Below, in pieces: positions 1 to 9,359 of a stretch of 64,000 nt of DNA. The notes below the pieces were generated by a model. The model was not told the DNA's origin, did not search any database, and saw only the letters and a program-made list of their open reading frames with translations. Source of the stretch: Ectothiorhodospira shaposhnikovii. Lineage in GTDB: Bacteria; Pseudomonadota; Gammaproteobacteria; Ectothiorhodospirales; Ectothiorhodospiraceae. The stretch is from assembly GCF_022227765.1 (NCBI RefSeq), contig NZ_JAJMLZ010000001.1, forward strand, positions 248,001-312,000, read 5' to 3'. The position numbers and the translations under genes are program-made. Positions within the stretch are counted from its first letter, which is position 1; each line of letters starts with the position of its first letter.

Positions 1-1077
1 GGCACCAGTTTCCGCTACGGCCGACCGGTGGGGGATCTGATCGCCGAGCGCCTGCCCATCACCCTGTTGCTCAACATCCTGTCCATTCCCCTCATCTACG
101 TCATCGCCATTGCCGTGGGGGTGCAGGCGGCCACCCGGCGCGGCAGCCGCTTCGATACCGGTTCGGGGATGGTCCTGCTGGGGTTGTGGTCCGTGCCCAC
201 CATGCTGGCCGGTGTGCTGCTGATCGGGTTCTTTGCCTCGGAGCAGTTCTGGCGTTGGTTCCCCACCGGCGGCATTAACCGGCGCGAGGCCCTGGACATG
301 CCGTTCCTGCCCCACTGGACCGTGGCCACCGACCTGCTTTTGCTGTTCCTGCTGGCCGGGCTGTGTGCCGCGTTGATGATCTGGGGCGCGCTGAAACTGG
401 CCCGTCACTGGCGCATCCTGCTTGGGGCGGTCCTGGGCGGCGGGCTGGGGGTGCTGATGGCCAACGGGGTGTCGGTGGTCACCTTCGGTCCGCTGCACGT
501 GGTCCTGATGCTGCTGGTGGCCGGGGTGGTGGGTCTGGTGGCGGCCTCCACGTTCACCGGCCTGCGGGTCGGCATCCTCGGGCTGCTGGGCATGGGGGTG
601 GGCATCGCCCTGGCGGCGGGGCTGGCCCAGGGTGAATTCATTCGGGGGTTTGTGCTGGACCGGGCCTGGCACCTGATTCTGCCGGTGTTGTGTCTGTCCT
701 ACGGCGGGTTCGCCTTCCTGGCCAAGCTGACTCGTTCGGCGGTGCTGGAAAATCTGCTCTCCGACTATGCCCGCACCGCGAGGGCCAAGGGGGTAGGGGA
801 AAGCGACGTGCTCTGGCGACACGTGTTTCGCAACTCCCTGCTGCCCCTGATCACCGTGTCCGCCACCCTGCTGCCCAGCCTGCTGGCGGGTTCGGTGATC
901 GTCGAGACCATCTTTTCCATCGATGGCATGGGCAAGCTGGCGGTGGAGGCGGTGCAGACCCGTGACCGGGAGCTGGTGCTGTCGGTCACCCTGATCAGTG
1001 GTGTGCTGACGCTGGTGGGCTACCTGCTGGCGGACCTGTGCTATGCGATTGCGGACCCGCGGGTGAGTTATGACTGA
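1..1077 (+). CDS. yejB: Peptide ABC transporter permease, YejB-like (5' end outside window)
   Basis: Inner-membrane permease of a peptide importer of the YejABEF/Opp/Dpp type. The frame is open through base 1 (GTSFRYGRP precedes the first in-window GTG at 28), which matches the internal TSFRY.RPV region of YejB, so the true start lies upstream and the gene is partial. The permease signature is ARAKGVGESDVLWRHVFRNS and the C-terminus (ETIFSIDGMG, then DPRVSYD) is YejB-like. Compared with the family there are about 100 extra residues, codons at roughly 331-630, containing about four hydrophobic segments in what is normally a short loop. The stop overlaps the next ATG by 8 bp, indicating translational coupling with the second permease. 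Confidence 0.88.
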   Translation, partial: GTSFRYGRPVGDLIAERLPITLLLNILSIPLIYVIAIAVGVQAATRRGSRFDTGSGMVLLGLWSVPTMLAGVLLIGFFASEQFWRWFPTGGINRREALDMPFLPHWTVATDLLLLFLLAGLCAALMIWGALKLARHWRILLGAVLGGGLGVLMANGVSVVTFGPLHVVLMLLVAGVVGLVAASTFTGLRVGILGLLGMGVGIALAAGLAQGEFIRGFVLDRAWHLILPVLCLSYGGFAFLAKLTRSAVLENLLSDYARTARAKGVGESDVLWRHVFRNSLLPLITVSATLLPSLLAGSVIVETIFSIDGMGKLAVEAVQTRDRELVLSVTLISGVLTLVGYLLADLCYAIADPRVSYD

Positions 1078-2269
1078 CACGGTACAGGCGCCGACACTGA
1101 CCCCACCCACCCGGCGCTCCCGCGGCTATGCGGCCCAGGTGGCCCGGGAGGTACTGCTGCGCTGGGGGGCGCGGGTGGGGTTGGCCTGGATCGGCATTCT
1201 GGCGGCGGTGGCCGTGTTTGCCCCCTTCCTGGCCAGCAGCCATCCGTGGCTGATCCTGGAGGAGGGCAACTGGTCCAGTCCGGTGCTGCGTCACCTGACG
1301 CCCACCGATGTGACCCTGATGGCGGGTTTTTGTACCGGTCTGGTGTTGTTGTTCCTGCGCCTCTCCCTGCCCAGGAAACTGCTGATCCTGCTGGGGGTGC
1401 TGGTGGTGGCCGGCGGGATCAGTGCCGTCACCGTCTCTCCCCCCAAGCTGGTGATTCATGAACAGTATCGGGAGGCGGAAGCGGCCGGCCAGTACGACTG
1501 GGTGCTGCGTGCCCCGATCCCGTATTCCCCCAAGGATTACCTGCGGGACTTCGGCGACACGGGCATGGAGCCGCCCCTGGCCGATGACCTGCGCCGGCAC
1601 TGGCTGGGCACGGAGGAAAACGGCGCCGACGTGTTGTCGCGGATGGTCCATGCCTCCCGCATCGCCCTGGCCATCGGCTTCATCGCCACCGGCATCGCCC
1701 TGGTGATCGGGGTCATCGTCGGCGGGCTGATGGGGTATTTCTCGGGCATCGTGGACATGATCGGCATGCGCATCGTGGAGATCTTCGAGGCCATTCCCAC
1801 CCTGTTCCTGCTGCTCACCTTTGTCGCCTTCTTCGGCCGCAGTCTCTACATGATGATGATCATCATCGGCATCACCTCCTGGTCCGGTTATGCCCGCTAC
1901 GTGCGCGCCGAGTTCCTCAAGCTGCGGGAGCAGGACTATGTGCAGGCGGCGGTGGCCTGCGGCTTGCCGTTGCGTTCCGTGCTGTTCCGCCACATGTTGC
2001 CCAACGGCGTGGCGCCGATCCTGGTGGCGGCCAGCTTCGGCGTGGCCTCGGCGATCCTGGCGGAGGCCACCCTGAGCTTTCTCGGACTGGGGCTGGTGGA
2101 TGATCCCTCCTGGGGGCAGATGCTCAATCAGGCGGTACAGTCTTCCTCCTTCAACTGGTGGATGGCCGCCTTCCCCGGTGGCGCCATTTTCCTCACCGTG
2201 TTTGCCTACAACCTGGTGGGGGAATCCCTGCGGGATGCCCTTGACCCTTATCTGAAAAAGAAGGCCTGA
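1070..2269 (+). CDS. yejE: Peptide ABC transporter permease, YejE/OppC-like
   Basis: Second membrane permease of the same importer, 399 residues. The conserved C-terminal half has HWLGTEENGADVLSRMVHAS, the coupling-helix region (YVRAEFLKLREQDYVQAA) and LSFLGLGLVDDPSWGQML, all typical of OppC/DppC/YejE. YejE is about 340 residues in E. coli. The excess lies near residues 60-145, where two additional hydrophobic stretches (about 81-98 and 103-123) interrupt the first periplasmic segment. It starts inside the end of the first permease and ends 2 bp before the ATPase gene, so the three genes form one transcript. Confidence 0.9.
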   Translation: MTDTVQAPTLTPPTRRSRGYAAQVAREVLLRWGARVGLAWIGILAAVAVFAPFLASSHPWLILEEGNWSSPVLRHLTPTDVTLMAGFCTGLVLLFLRLSLPRKLLILLGVLVVAGGISAVTVSPPKLVIHEQYREAEAAGQYDWVLRAPIPYSPKDYLRDFGDTGMEPPLADDLRRHWLGTEENGADVLSRMVHASRIALAIGFIATGIALVIGVIVGGLMGYFSGIVDMIGMRIVEIFEAIPTLFLLLTFVAFFGRSLYMMMIIIGITSWSGYARYVRAEFLKLREQDYVQAAVACGLPLRSVLFRHMLPNGVAPILVAASFGVASAILAEATLSFLGLGLVDDPSWGQMLNQAVQSSSFNWWMAAFPGGAIFLTVFAYNLVGESLRDALDPYLKKKA

Positions 2270-2271
2270 AC

Positions 2272-3942
2272 ATGCTGCTGGAGGTCAGAAACCTGCAGAC
2301 CCATCTCCAGGCCGGCGGTGCCACCGTGAAGGCCGTGGATGATGTCAGTTTCGGTATCGAGCGGGGGGAAACCTTCTGTCTGGTTGGGGAGTCGGGCAGC
2401 GGCAAGTCGGTCACGGCCCTGTCGGTGATCCAGTTGCTGCCCCGGGGCATCAGTGATCATCCCGGGGGACAGATCCTGTTCCAGGAACGCCTCGCCGACG
2501 GCAGTCACCGGACCGTGGACATGCTGGATCTGCCGGAGACGGAACGCCGCCGCATCCGCGGCGCCCGCATGAGCATGATCTTCCAGGAGCCCATGACCTC
2601 CCTCAACCCGGTGTTCACGGTGGGGGAGCAGATCGGCGAAGTGCTCAGGCTCCACCGTCCGGAATTGTCGGAGGCGGAGATCCGAGAGCGGACCATCGAG
2701 GCCCTGGCCCAGGTGCAGATTCCCCATCCCGCCGAACGGGCGGACGAATTTCCGCACCGTCTCTCCGGCGGGCAACGCCAGCGGGTGATGATCGCCATGG
2801 CCATGGCCTGCGAACCGGACCTGCTGATCGCCGACGAGCCCACCACGGCCCTGGACGTGACGGTACAGGCGGAGATCCTGCGTCTGATGCGGGAACTGCA
2901 GGACCGTAACGGCATGGCCATCCTCTTCATCACCCACGATTTCGGCGTGGTGGCCCGGATGGGGCACCGCCTGGGGGTGATGCGTCTGGGGAAACTGGTG
3001 GAGGAGGGGACCGTGCGGCAGGTACTGCGGCGTCCGGAGCATCCCTATACCCGGCAGCTCATTGATGCCCTGCCGGAGAATCTCAGCCGTCGCCGGGAGG
3101 CCGCCCGGGGGGCGGACGGGGCTGCCGGACAACAGGCTCCGGAGGCGGTGCCTCTGGTCCGTCTGCGGGACCTGCAGATCCATTTCCCGGTGCGCAAGGG
3201 ACTCATGCGCCGGGTGGTGGACCATGTGCGGGCGGTGGACGGGGTGAGCCTGGATATCCCCAAGGGGCAGGTCATGGCCTTGGTGGGGGAGTCCGGTTGC
3301 GGCAAGACTACCCTGGGCCGGGCCATCATCCGGTTGCTGGAGCCCACCGGCGGACGCATCCTGTTTGCCGGCGAGGACATCACCCGCCTGCCGGCCAAGG
3401 GCATGAAGCCCTACCGTCGGCGCATGCAGATCATTTTCCAGGACCCCATGTCATCCCTGAACCCCCGCCTGACCGTGGCGGCCACCCTGACCGAGCCTAT
3501 GGCCGTGCACGGGATCGGCAAGGATCGGGATGAGCGGTTGGCCCTGGCGGCCCGGGTGCTGGAGCAGGTGCAATTGCCGGCGGAAAGCCTGTGGCGTTAT
3601 CCCCATGAGTTCTCCGGGGGGCAGCGCCAGCGTATCGGCATTGCCCGGGCGCTGGTGCTGGACCCGGCCTTCATTGTCTGTGACGAGGTAACCAGCGCCC
3701 TGGACGTCTCGGTGCAGGCGGAGGTGCTGCAGATTCTCGGCCGCCTGACCCGGGAGCGGGGGCTGACCCTGTTGTTCATCACCCATAACATCGGGGTGGT
3801 GGAATACCTGGCCGACACCATGGCGGTGATGTATCAGGGGCGGGTGGTTGAACAGGGGGAGGCACGCCGGATCTGTCGGGCGCCCGAGCATGAATACACC
3901 CGAAAACTGCTGTCGGCGGTGCCGCGGGTGGTGCTGGACTGA
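2272..3942 (+). CDS. yejF: Fused double ATPase of peptide ABC importer, YejF-like
   Basis: Cytoplasmic ATPase of the importer, 556 residues, with two nucleotide-binding domains in one chain as in YejF (529 residues in E. coli). Domain 1 has Walker A GESGSGKS (residues 39-46), signature LSGGQRQRV and Walker [13 protein letters not shown]. Domain 2 has [24 protein letters not shown] and [12 protein letters not shown]. The second domain has Val where Pro usually follows the catalytic Glu. Each half ends with the oligopeptide-transporter C-terminal region ([15 protein letters not shown]). It follows the permeases by 2 bp. A periplasmic binding protein gene (yejA) would be expected left of the window. 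Confidence 0.93.
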   Translation: MLLEVRNLQTHLQAGGATVKAVDDVSFGIERGETFCLVGESGSGKSVTALSVIQLLPRGISDHPGGQILFQERLADGSHRTVDMLDLPETERRRIRGARMSMIFQEPMTSLNPVFTVGEQIGEVLRLHRPELSEAEIRERTIEALAQVQIPHPAERADEFPHRLSGGQRQRVMIAMAMACEPDLLIADEPTTALDVTVQAEILRLMRELQDRNGMAILFITHDFGVVARMGHRLGVMRLGKLVEEGTVRQVLRRPEHPYTRQLIDALPENLSRRREAARGADGAAGQQAPEAVPLVRLRDLQIHFPVRKGLMRRVVDHVRAVDGVSLDIPKGQVMALVGESGCGKTTLGRAIIRLLEPTGGRILFAGEDITRLPAKGMKPYRRRMQIIFQDPMSSLNPRLTVAATLTEPMAVHGIGKDRDERLALAARVLEQVQLPAESLWRYPHEFSGGQRQRIGIARALVLDPAFIVCDEVTSALDVSVQAEVLQILGRLTRERGLTLLFITHNIGVVEYLADTMAVMYQGRVVEQGEARRICRAPEHEYTRKLLSAVPRVVLD

Positions 3943-3963
3943 CGGGTTCCGTGTCGCCCGTTC

Positions 3964-4731
3964 TCAGGGGGCGGGCGCTTCCCGGATGGGTGCGTCGATG
4001 GTGACCACCATCTGTACGCCGGCCACCTCCAGCAGGTCGTCCTGTTGCAGTGGATGCCGGTCGTGGTCCTCGATCGGCCGGTGGTTGATCAGGGGCGGGC
4101 CCAGTTCGGACTGCAGGGGCTGAAGGAACAGCTTGTCTTCATCCCGGATCAGGGCCACCACCTGCCGTCCCGGCTCCCCCAGAGCGTTCACCGCAGACAG
4201 CAGGTCCAGGTGTCTGCCCTGGTTGCGTCCGCTGAGGATGCGCAGCGAGATACGGGCCGCTGGCCTGTCCCCGTGGCCGGCGTCGGGCACCGGGGCGGCC
4301 TCCGCCTGTGCCCGGGTATCTCGAATCCGGTGAGTGAGTTCCGGGTTTGCCCGGATGGGCGGCATCCCGGGGGTAGCCAAGCGCAGGATGTAAGTGCCTG
4401 CATCATCCGGGGTGTCCGGTTCGGGGGGCGGCGGTGAGACCTGTTGATCAAGCCAGAAACGAAGCCGGAATTTCCCGATGACGATGAAGTCTCCGTCATG
4501 GAGCGTGGCTTCCTGGATCCTTTCGCCGTTGATGAAGGTTCCGTTGGTGCTGTCGAGGTCGTGCAGGGTGGCGGTACCCCGGTAAAAGCGTAGACGGGCG
4601 TGGTGTCCGCTGACCGAGCGATCATCCAGACGGATCAGGTTGCCCCGTCGGCGACCGATGGTCGTGGTGCCTTCCTGCAGCGGGTATTCACCGGCGGGCC
4701 GGCGGTTGAGGTAGGCCTGTAGGTATGCCAT
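3964..4731 (-). CDS. FHA-domain protein with second FHA-like domain
   Basis: Probable cytoplasmic phosphothreonine-binding adaptor, 255 residues. The N-terminal FHA domain (about residues 22-95) has the full motif set: GRRRGN, then VSGHHA, then DLDSTNGTFING. A linker rich in Pro and charged residues follows. The C-terminal part (about 160-250: LRILSGRNQGR, ALGEPG, then HPLQQDDLLEVAGV) resembles a second, degenerate FHA fold lacking the SxxH and STNGT residues. ATG with GAGGAG about 7 bp upstream. It lies 21 bp downstream of a paralogous FHA gene, and both follow a PP2C gene in the same direction. The target is unknown; no kinase gene is visible nearby. Confidence 0.85.
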   Translation of the reverse strand: MAYLQAYLNRRPAGEYPLQEGTTTIGRRRGNLIRLDDRSVSGHHARLRFYRGTATLHDLDSTNGTFINGERIQEATLHDGDFIVIGKFRLRFWLDQQVSPPPPEPDTPDDAGTYILRLATPGMPPIRANPELTHRIRDTRAQAEAAPVPDAGHGDRPAARISLRILSGRNQGRHLDLLSAVNALGEPGRQVVALIRDEDKLFLQPLQSELGPPLINHRPIEDHDRHPLQQDDLLEVAGVQMVVTIDAPIREAPAP

Positions 4732-4752
4732 GGAACGCTCCTCGTGGATCGC

Positions 4753-5448
4753 CTATTGCACCATCATGAACTCCATCCGTACCCCGGCAACATCGATGAT
4801 GTCATGGTTTCTGAGCGGACGGGCCTGGGTGGTGAGTTCCTCGCCATTGAGCCGCGGCGGGCTGGCCCTGGAGCCACCCTCCACATGGGTGATGTAGTAG
4901 TCCGGGCCGCGCCGCAGGATCGCTGCCACCTGCACCCCCGGATGACCGAGTGTGGTCACGGCCTTGGTGATGGGAAGTTCACGGCCTGCGTTGGCGCCGC
5001 TGAGTATCTGCACCCTGGCCCTGGCGAGGGCGGTGGATGACCTTTGCCCCCTCATCGGGTCCTCGGGCACGGCACCGCCGACGGGGGGCGGGACGAGGGG
5101 GGCGCCCGCGGGAAGAATCAGGGTTTCGTCGACACCGTGTCGGCCGTCCTCCCTGGTGGTGCCGAGTTCGGTGAAGCGGATCTGATAGTTGCCGATGACG
5201 ATGACGTCTCCCTCCCGCAGCACCCGCTTGCGAATCCGGGCACCGTTGACCACGGTGCCGTTGGTGCTGCCCAGATCCTCCACCAAGGCGGCGTTCAGCA
5301 GGCTGATCACCTGGGCATGGTAGCCGCTGACGGCCAGATTGTTGAGCCGTATGTCGTTGTCCGGCCGACGACCGAGGGTGATGGTTTTGTGCCCCAGGGG
5401 ATAGTCGGCGATGAAGGTGTCACCACAGGAAATGCAGAGTCTGGGCAT
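4753..5448 (-). CDS. FHA-domain protein, paralogue of the adjacent FHA gene
   Basis: Predicted phosphothreonine-binding protein, 231 residues. FHA motifs are GRRPDNDIRL, VSGYHA and DLGSTNGTVVNG. It opens with LCISCGDTF, a two-Cys turn that could be structural. The C-terminal half (LSGANAGREL, TTLGHPG, then HDIIDVAGVRMEF) aligns by eye with the C-terminal half of the neighbouring FHA protein, so the pair looks like a tandem duplication. The phosphatase gene lies upstream in the same direction, suggesting an operon PP2C-FHA-FHA. The best purine-rich sequence is about 13 bp from this ATG, so the start is less certain. Confidence 0.83.
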   Translation of the reverse strand: MPRLCISCGDTFIADYPLGHKTITLGRRPDNDIRLNNLAVSGYHAQVISLLNAALVEDLGSTNGTVVNGARIRKRVLREGDVIVIGNYQIRFTELGTTREDGRHGVDETLILPAGAPLVPPPVGGAVPEDPMRGQRSSTALARARVQILSGANAGRELPITKAVTTLGHPGVQVAAILRRGPDYYITHVEGGSRASPPRLNGEELTTQARPLRNHDIIDVAGVRMEFMMVQ

Positions 5449-5472
5449 GGTTGACGGTTCGCCTCCTGCAAA

Positions 5473-6297
5473 TCAACGCCAGAAATCGATCATGCGTCGG
5501 TACCAGGGCATCCGGCGGGGCAGCGGCAGCGCCGGCCTTGCCAGGACTACGGAAATGTTGTCCCGGCCGCCGTATTCGTTGGCCTTGTCGATCAGCAGAT
5601 GGGTTGCCTGTTCCAGATCACCGGGATGATTGCGCAGGATATCCTCGATGAGGGCATCGTCGAGCATGTCGTTGAGACCGTCGGAGCAGAGCAGGTAAAG
5701 GTCTCCGGGGAGCAGCATTTCATTCCGGATATCCACGGCCACCGTGGTGTCGATACCCAATGCGCGGGTGACCAGATTGCGGTTGACCGATGCCAGTGCT
5801 TCCTGATGGGAGTAAAAGCCGCGATCCACCATTTCCTGGATCAGGGTGTGATCCGTGGTCATCTGTTCCAGATGATCCTCTCGAAATCGATAGATTCTTG
5901 AATCGCCCACGTGGGCCAGGATCACATGGTGGTGATTGAACAGGGCCATCACCAGGGTGGTGCCCATGCCGGCATGACCGGCATTGTTCCTGCCCGCCTG
6001 CTGGATGGCCGTGTTGGCGTCGATGATGGCCCGTCGCACGGCGAGGCTGTCATCTCGAGGCTCGGTGCCTCCGTTCCGGCGGTGGATGCCGTGGCCGGCG
6101 AGACACTGCCTGAGGTTCTGCAACACGGTATCCACCGCCAGCCGGCTGGCGACCTCGCCGGCCAAGTGGCCTCCCATGCCGTCGGCAACCACGACGATGC
6201 CCAGTTCAGGGTCTTCGCCGATGCAGTCCTCGTTGTGAGGGCGGATTTTGCCGGGATGGGTGCGGCCGAATATCTGCAGCGTTTCGGAAGAAGACAT
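5473..6297 (-). CDS. PP2C-family serine/threonine protein phosphatase
   Basis: Mn/Mg-dependent protein phosphatase, about 274 residues from the chosen ATG (MSSSETLQ). The metal-binding motifs are present in order: RPHNEDCIG, VVADGMGGHLAGEVAS, HVGDSRIYR, LCSDGLNDM and a terminal GGRDNISVVL. It is a short stand-alone catalytic domain of the Stp1/PppA kind without membrane segments. The frame also allows a GTG at 6342 and an ATG at 6315; none has a convincing Shine-Dalgarno sequence, and I chose the one closest to the conserved domain. It precedes two FHA genes, consistent with a phospho-signalling module. Confidence 0.88.
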   Translation of the reverse strand: MSSSETLQIFGRTHPGKIRPHNEDCIGEDPELGIVVVADGMGGHLAGEVASRLAVDTVLQNLRQCLAGHGIHRRNGGTEPRDDSLAVRRAIIDANTAIQQAGRNNAGHAGMGTTLVMALFNHHHVILAHVGDSRIYRFREDHLEQMTTDHTLIQEMVDRGFYSHQEALASVNRNLVTRALGIDTTVAVDIRNEMLLPGDLYLLCSDGLNDMLDDALIEDILRNHPGDLEQATHLLIDKANEYGGRDNISVVLARPALPLPRRMPWYRRMIDFWR

Positions 6298-6425
6298 GGA
6301 GGCGGCTTTGACCATCGGGCAGCGGTGGAAGTCGGTATCCACGAATCATAGGCTGGAGCGACCCGGGACGCCATGGATCTTGGTCCAAAAGGTATCACCA
6401 TGCCGCCGAAGCGCCGACATCGGGG

Positions 6426-8051
6426 TCAGCTTTCCCGCGGGTTGGCGTCCACGTAGAGATTGAGCTGCTGGCCAGGGCGGATCAGATGGCCATCCAGCTG
6501 ATTCCAGTCCTGTATGTCGCTGATACGCACGCCGAAGCGTCGGGAAATGGAGGACAGGGAATCACCGGGACGAACGGCATAGGTCAGGACATTCCCCCGG
6601 GTACTGCCGGCCGCTGCCGCCATGGCGGTTTCCGCCTGGCGTATCAGCAGGGTCTGGCCCGGCCGCAGGGTGGCATCGCTGGAGATGCGGTTCCAGGCCG
6701 CCAGTTCCTGAAGGGTGACGCCGTAGGTCCTGGCAAGGCCCCAGAGAGTATCACCCGGTTGTACCCGGTGATGGAGCGTGCGGCTTCGTGACGCCTGCCG
6801 GTTTTCGTCCTGCCGCCCCGCGGCAACCTCCTGGGTGGAGGGCTCGGCGGTGGGGATGAGAAGGTGATCTCCAACCCGGATCAGGTGACTTTTCAGTTCA
6901 TTGGTCCGTTGCAGGAGTGCGACACTGGTATTGTAGCGGGTCGCGATATGCCCCAGCGTCTCGCCGGGCCGAACCTGGTGACGCAGCCAGGACACCCGCT
7001 GTTCGCGGGGCAGGGCGGCGAGGGCAATCTGGAAGGATTCCACCCGGTCCAGCGGCAGGAGCAGGTGATGGGGGCCGTCCGGGTCCGTGGCCCAGCGGTG
7101 GAAGGCCGGATTGAGTTGCATGATCTCGTCCAGGGACAGGTCCGCCAGCTCCGCGGCGACGCTCAGTTCCAGTTGTCCGCCCAGATCCACCAGGGCCAGG
7201 CGCGGCTCGTCCGCCACCGGCCAGAGTCCGACCTGGTAGTGCTCCGGATCGGCCACGATGGCCTGCAGGGCCAGCAGCCTGGGGACGTAGTGCTGGGTTT
7301 CCCGGGGCAGGTCCAGGTTCCAGTAGTCGGTGGGCTGTCCCAGTGATTCGTTGCGGGCGATGGCCCGGCTGACGGTGCCTTGTCCGGCATTGTAGGCTGC
7401 CAGGGCCAGCAGCCAGTCGCCGTCGAAGCGTTCATTCAGTTGGGTGAGGTAGTCCAGGGCCGCATGAGTGGAGGTGTGAATGTCCTTGCGGCCGTCGTAC
7501 CACCAGTTCTGATGGAGGCCGAAATGACGGCCCGTGGAAGGGATGAACTGCCAGATGCCCGCCGCCTGTCCCGAGGAATAGACATCGGCACGGTAGGCGC
7601 TTTCCACCACCGGCAGCAGCAGCAGTTCGGCGGGAAGGTCCCGGGCTTCGATTTCTTCCAGGATATAGTGCAGGTAGGGTTCCGCCCTGGCCAGGACCTG
7701 GCCCAGATAATCGGAGTTGGCCTGGTGCCACTGAATGTAATGCTGGACCCGTTCGTGATCCCGCTCATCCGGCAGGCCGAACCCTTCGCGGACCCGTCCC
7801 CAGATGGTTTCATCCGTGGTGGGCGAGGGCGAGGTATCGGCCAGTGGCTTTGCCACGTTGATCCGGGGCCTGGGCTTGGCCGCCGTCTCCCCTTGAGAGG
7901 CGAGCCGGGTGCTCTTGGCGACAGGGTCCGCTCCGGCAAGAAGCGGGGCCTCCTGAACGGCGTGTCCTCCATCCAGGCTGGCGCAGGCGGATAGCAGCAA
8001 CGTTGCCCCCAGCAGGACGCCCCCAAGACCTTTCGGCTTGTTCTTTTTCAT
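6426..8051 (-). CDS. mltD: Membrane-bound lytic murein transglycosylase D
   Basis: Peptidoglycan-cleaving lipoprotein, about 541 residues. The start at MKKNKPKG gives a lipoprotein signal with lipobox LSAC; longer starts in the frame would bury it. The SLT domain has LPVVESAYRADVYSSGQAAG with the catalytic Glu in VVESAY, then GIWQFIP and ALAAYNAGQG. Three C-terminal LysM repeats follow (RPGETLGHIA, QPGDTLWGLA, RPGDSLSSIS), which bind peptidoglycan. In E. coli mltD sits next to gloB-yafS-rnhA-dnaQ. Here it is divergent from the methyltransferase-rnhA-dnaQ group and gloB is absent from the position. Confidence 0.93.
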   Translation of the reverse strand: MKKNKPKGLGGVLLGATLLLSACASLDGGHAVQEAPLLAGADPVAKSTRLASQGETAAKPRPRINVAKPLADTSPSPTTDETIWGRVREGFGLPDERDHERVQHYIQWHQANSDYLGQVLARAEPYLHYILEEIEARDLPAELLLLPVVESAYRADVYSSGQAAGIWQFIPSTGRHFGLHQNWWYDGRKDIHTSTHAALDYLTQLNERFDGDWLLALAAYNAGQGTVSRAIARNESLGQPTDYWNLDLPRETQHYVPRLLALQAIVADPEHYQVGLWPVADEPRLALVDLGGQLELSVAAELADLSLDEIMQLNPAFHRWATDPDGPHHLLLPLDRVESFQIALAALPREQRVSWLRHQVRPGETLGHIATRYNTSVALLQRTNELKSHLIRVGDHLLIPTAEPSTQEVAAGRQDENRQASRSRTLHHRVQPGDTLWGLARTYGVTLQELAAWNRISSDATLRPGQTLLIRQAETAMAAAAGSTRGNVLTYAVRPGDSLSSISRRFGVRISDIQDWNQLDGHLIRPGQQLNLYVDANPRES

Positions 8052-8149
8052 AGGGACGCTAGGATAGCGGGGCATCCCCGTGCCCTCAACCCCGGCGGGA
8101 GACTTATTATCGCTGGCCATGCCCCCCCGGAAGATTCTATGCTCACCTG

Positions 8150-8914
8150 ATGTCGTCACCCAGAACCTCATGTGCCCGGCACCGGGAATGCCTGCAAGCC
8201 TGGTATGGGTCTGCGCCGGGGCGAGCCATGCAGGCGGCCCTGCAGTCCCATCTGGACCGTTTCGTACCGCAACTGTTCGGCTATCATGCCCTGCAGATCG
8301 GGCATCTGGATCCGAACCATGACCTGCTGGCCGCCAGCCGGATCAACCATCGGGTACGCCTGGAATGCGACCCCGGTCGCGGGGATGTCAGTGCCTTGGC
8401 CGATGCCCTCCCCATCCTCACCGACAGCATGGATCTGGTGGCGCTGGTACATTGTCTGGAACAGGTGGAAGATCCTTACCAGGTCCTGCGCGAGACGGAT
8501 CGCATCCTGGTGCCCGAGGGCCATGTCCTGATCATCGGTTTCAACCCCCTCAGTCTGCCGGGACTCCGGGGGATGTTGCCCGGGCGCCTCGGCGGCAAGG
8601 GGGCGCCCTGGTCCGGTCAGTGCCACGCCACGGGTCGGGTCCGGGACTGGCTGGCCTTGCTGGGGTTCGAGGTCCTGGCGCGTGCCTACGCGGGCTTTCG
8701 CCCGCCGGAGGGCCGTTCCGGATTCAAGGCCCGCCTGCGGGTGGTGGAGTGTCTGGGGGGGCGTCATCTGCCCTATCTGGGGGCCGGCTACGTGATTCTG
8801 GCCCGCAAGCGCGTGGCCAATGTACTGCCTCTGCGAACACGCTGGCGACCGTCCCGGAACATGGTGCCCGGCGGCCTGGCCAGCCCCTTTTGCCGGAGAA
8901 CGGATCGTGACTGA
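8150..8914 (+). CDS. Class I SAM-dependent methyltransferase, YafS-like
   Basis: Predicted methyltransferase, 254 residues, substrate unknown. The N-terminus ([14 protein letters not shown], then [11 protein letters not shown]) matches the leader of the YafS-type family found beside rnhA. A Methyltransf_11-like core follows, with [17 protein letters not shown] and [20 protein letters not shown]. The canonical glycine-rich motif I is weak ([11 protein letters not shown]). The first ATG of the frame is used without a clear ribosome binding site. Its end overlaps rnhA by 8 bp, so the two are probably co-translated. Confidence 0.8.
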   Translation: MSSPRTSCARHRECLQAWYGSAPGRAMQAALQSHLDRFVPQLFGYHALQIGHLDPNHDLLAASRINHRVRLECDPGRGDVSALADALPILTDSMDLVALVHCLEQVEDPYQVLRETDRILVPEGHVLIIGFNPLSLPGLRGMLPGRLGGKGAPWSGQCHATGRVRDWLALLGFEVLARAYAGFRPPEGRSGFKARLRVVECLGGRHLPYLGAGYVILARKRVANVLPLRTRWRPSRNMVPGGLASPFCRRTDRD

Positions 8915-9350
8915 CGTGGTGGAAATCTTTACCGATGGCGCCTGCCGGGGCAACCCGGGGCCCGGTGGCTGGGGGGCGTTGCTGCGCTTCGGCCCCCATG
9001 AAAAACAGCTCAAGGGGGGCGAGTCCCAGACCACCAACAACCGGATGGAGCTGATGGCGGCCATTGCGGCGCTGGAACTGCTCAAGCGCCCTTGTGTGGT
9101 GGATCTGACCACCGATTCCCAGTACGTCAAGAACGGGATCAATCAATGGTTACCCAACTGGAAGCGTCGCGGCTGGCGTACCGCGGCGGGTGAGCCGGTG
9201 AAGAACCAGGATCTGTGGCAGCGCCTGGATGAGGCGGCTTCACGGCATCAGGTGCGCTGGCACTGGGTACGGGGACATAACGGACATCCCGAAAATGAAC
9301 TGGCCGATCGTCTGGCCAACGAAGCCATCGATGCCCTGCGAGTGAAGTGA
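8907..9350 (+). CDS. rnhA: Ribonuclease HI
   Basis: Hydrolyses RNA in RNA-DNA hybrids in the cytoplasm. It has 147 residues from a GTG start preceded by GGAG (8897-8900), which matches the usual length (about 150). All four catalytic acids are recognisable: Asp in [16 protein letters not shown], Glu in [10 protein letters not shown], Asp in LTTDSQYV and Asp in NELADRLAN. An upstream ATG at 8820 in the same frame would add about 29 non-conserved residues inside the methyltransferase gene and is rejected. It overlaps the methyltransferase stop and is followed after 9 bp by dnaQ, the conserved rnhA-dnaQ pairing. Confidence 0.96.
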   Translation: MTDVVEIFTDGACRGNPGPGGWGALLRFGPHEKQLKGGESQTTNNRMELMAAIAALELLKRPCVVDLTTDSQYVKNGINQWLPNWKRRGWRTAAGEPVKNQDLWQRLDEAASRHQVRWHWVRGHNGHPENELADRLANEAIDALRVK

Positions 9351-9359
9351 GGAACGACC

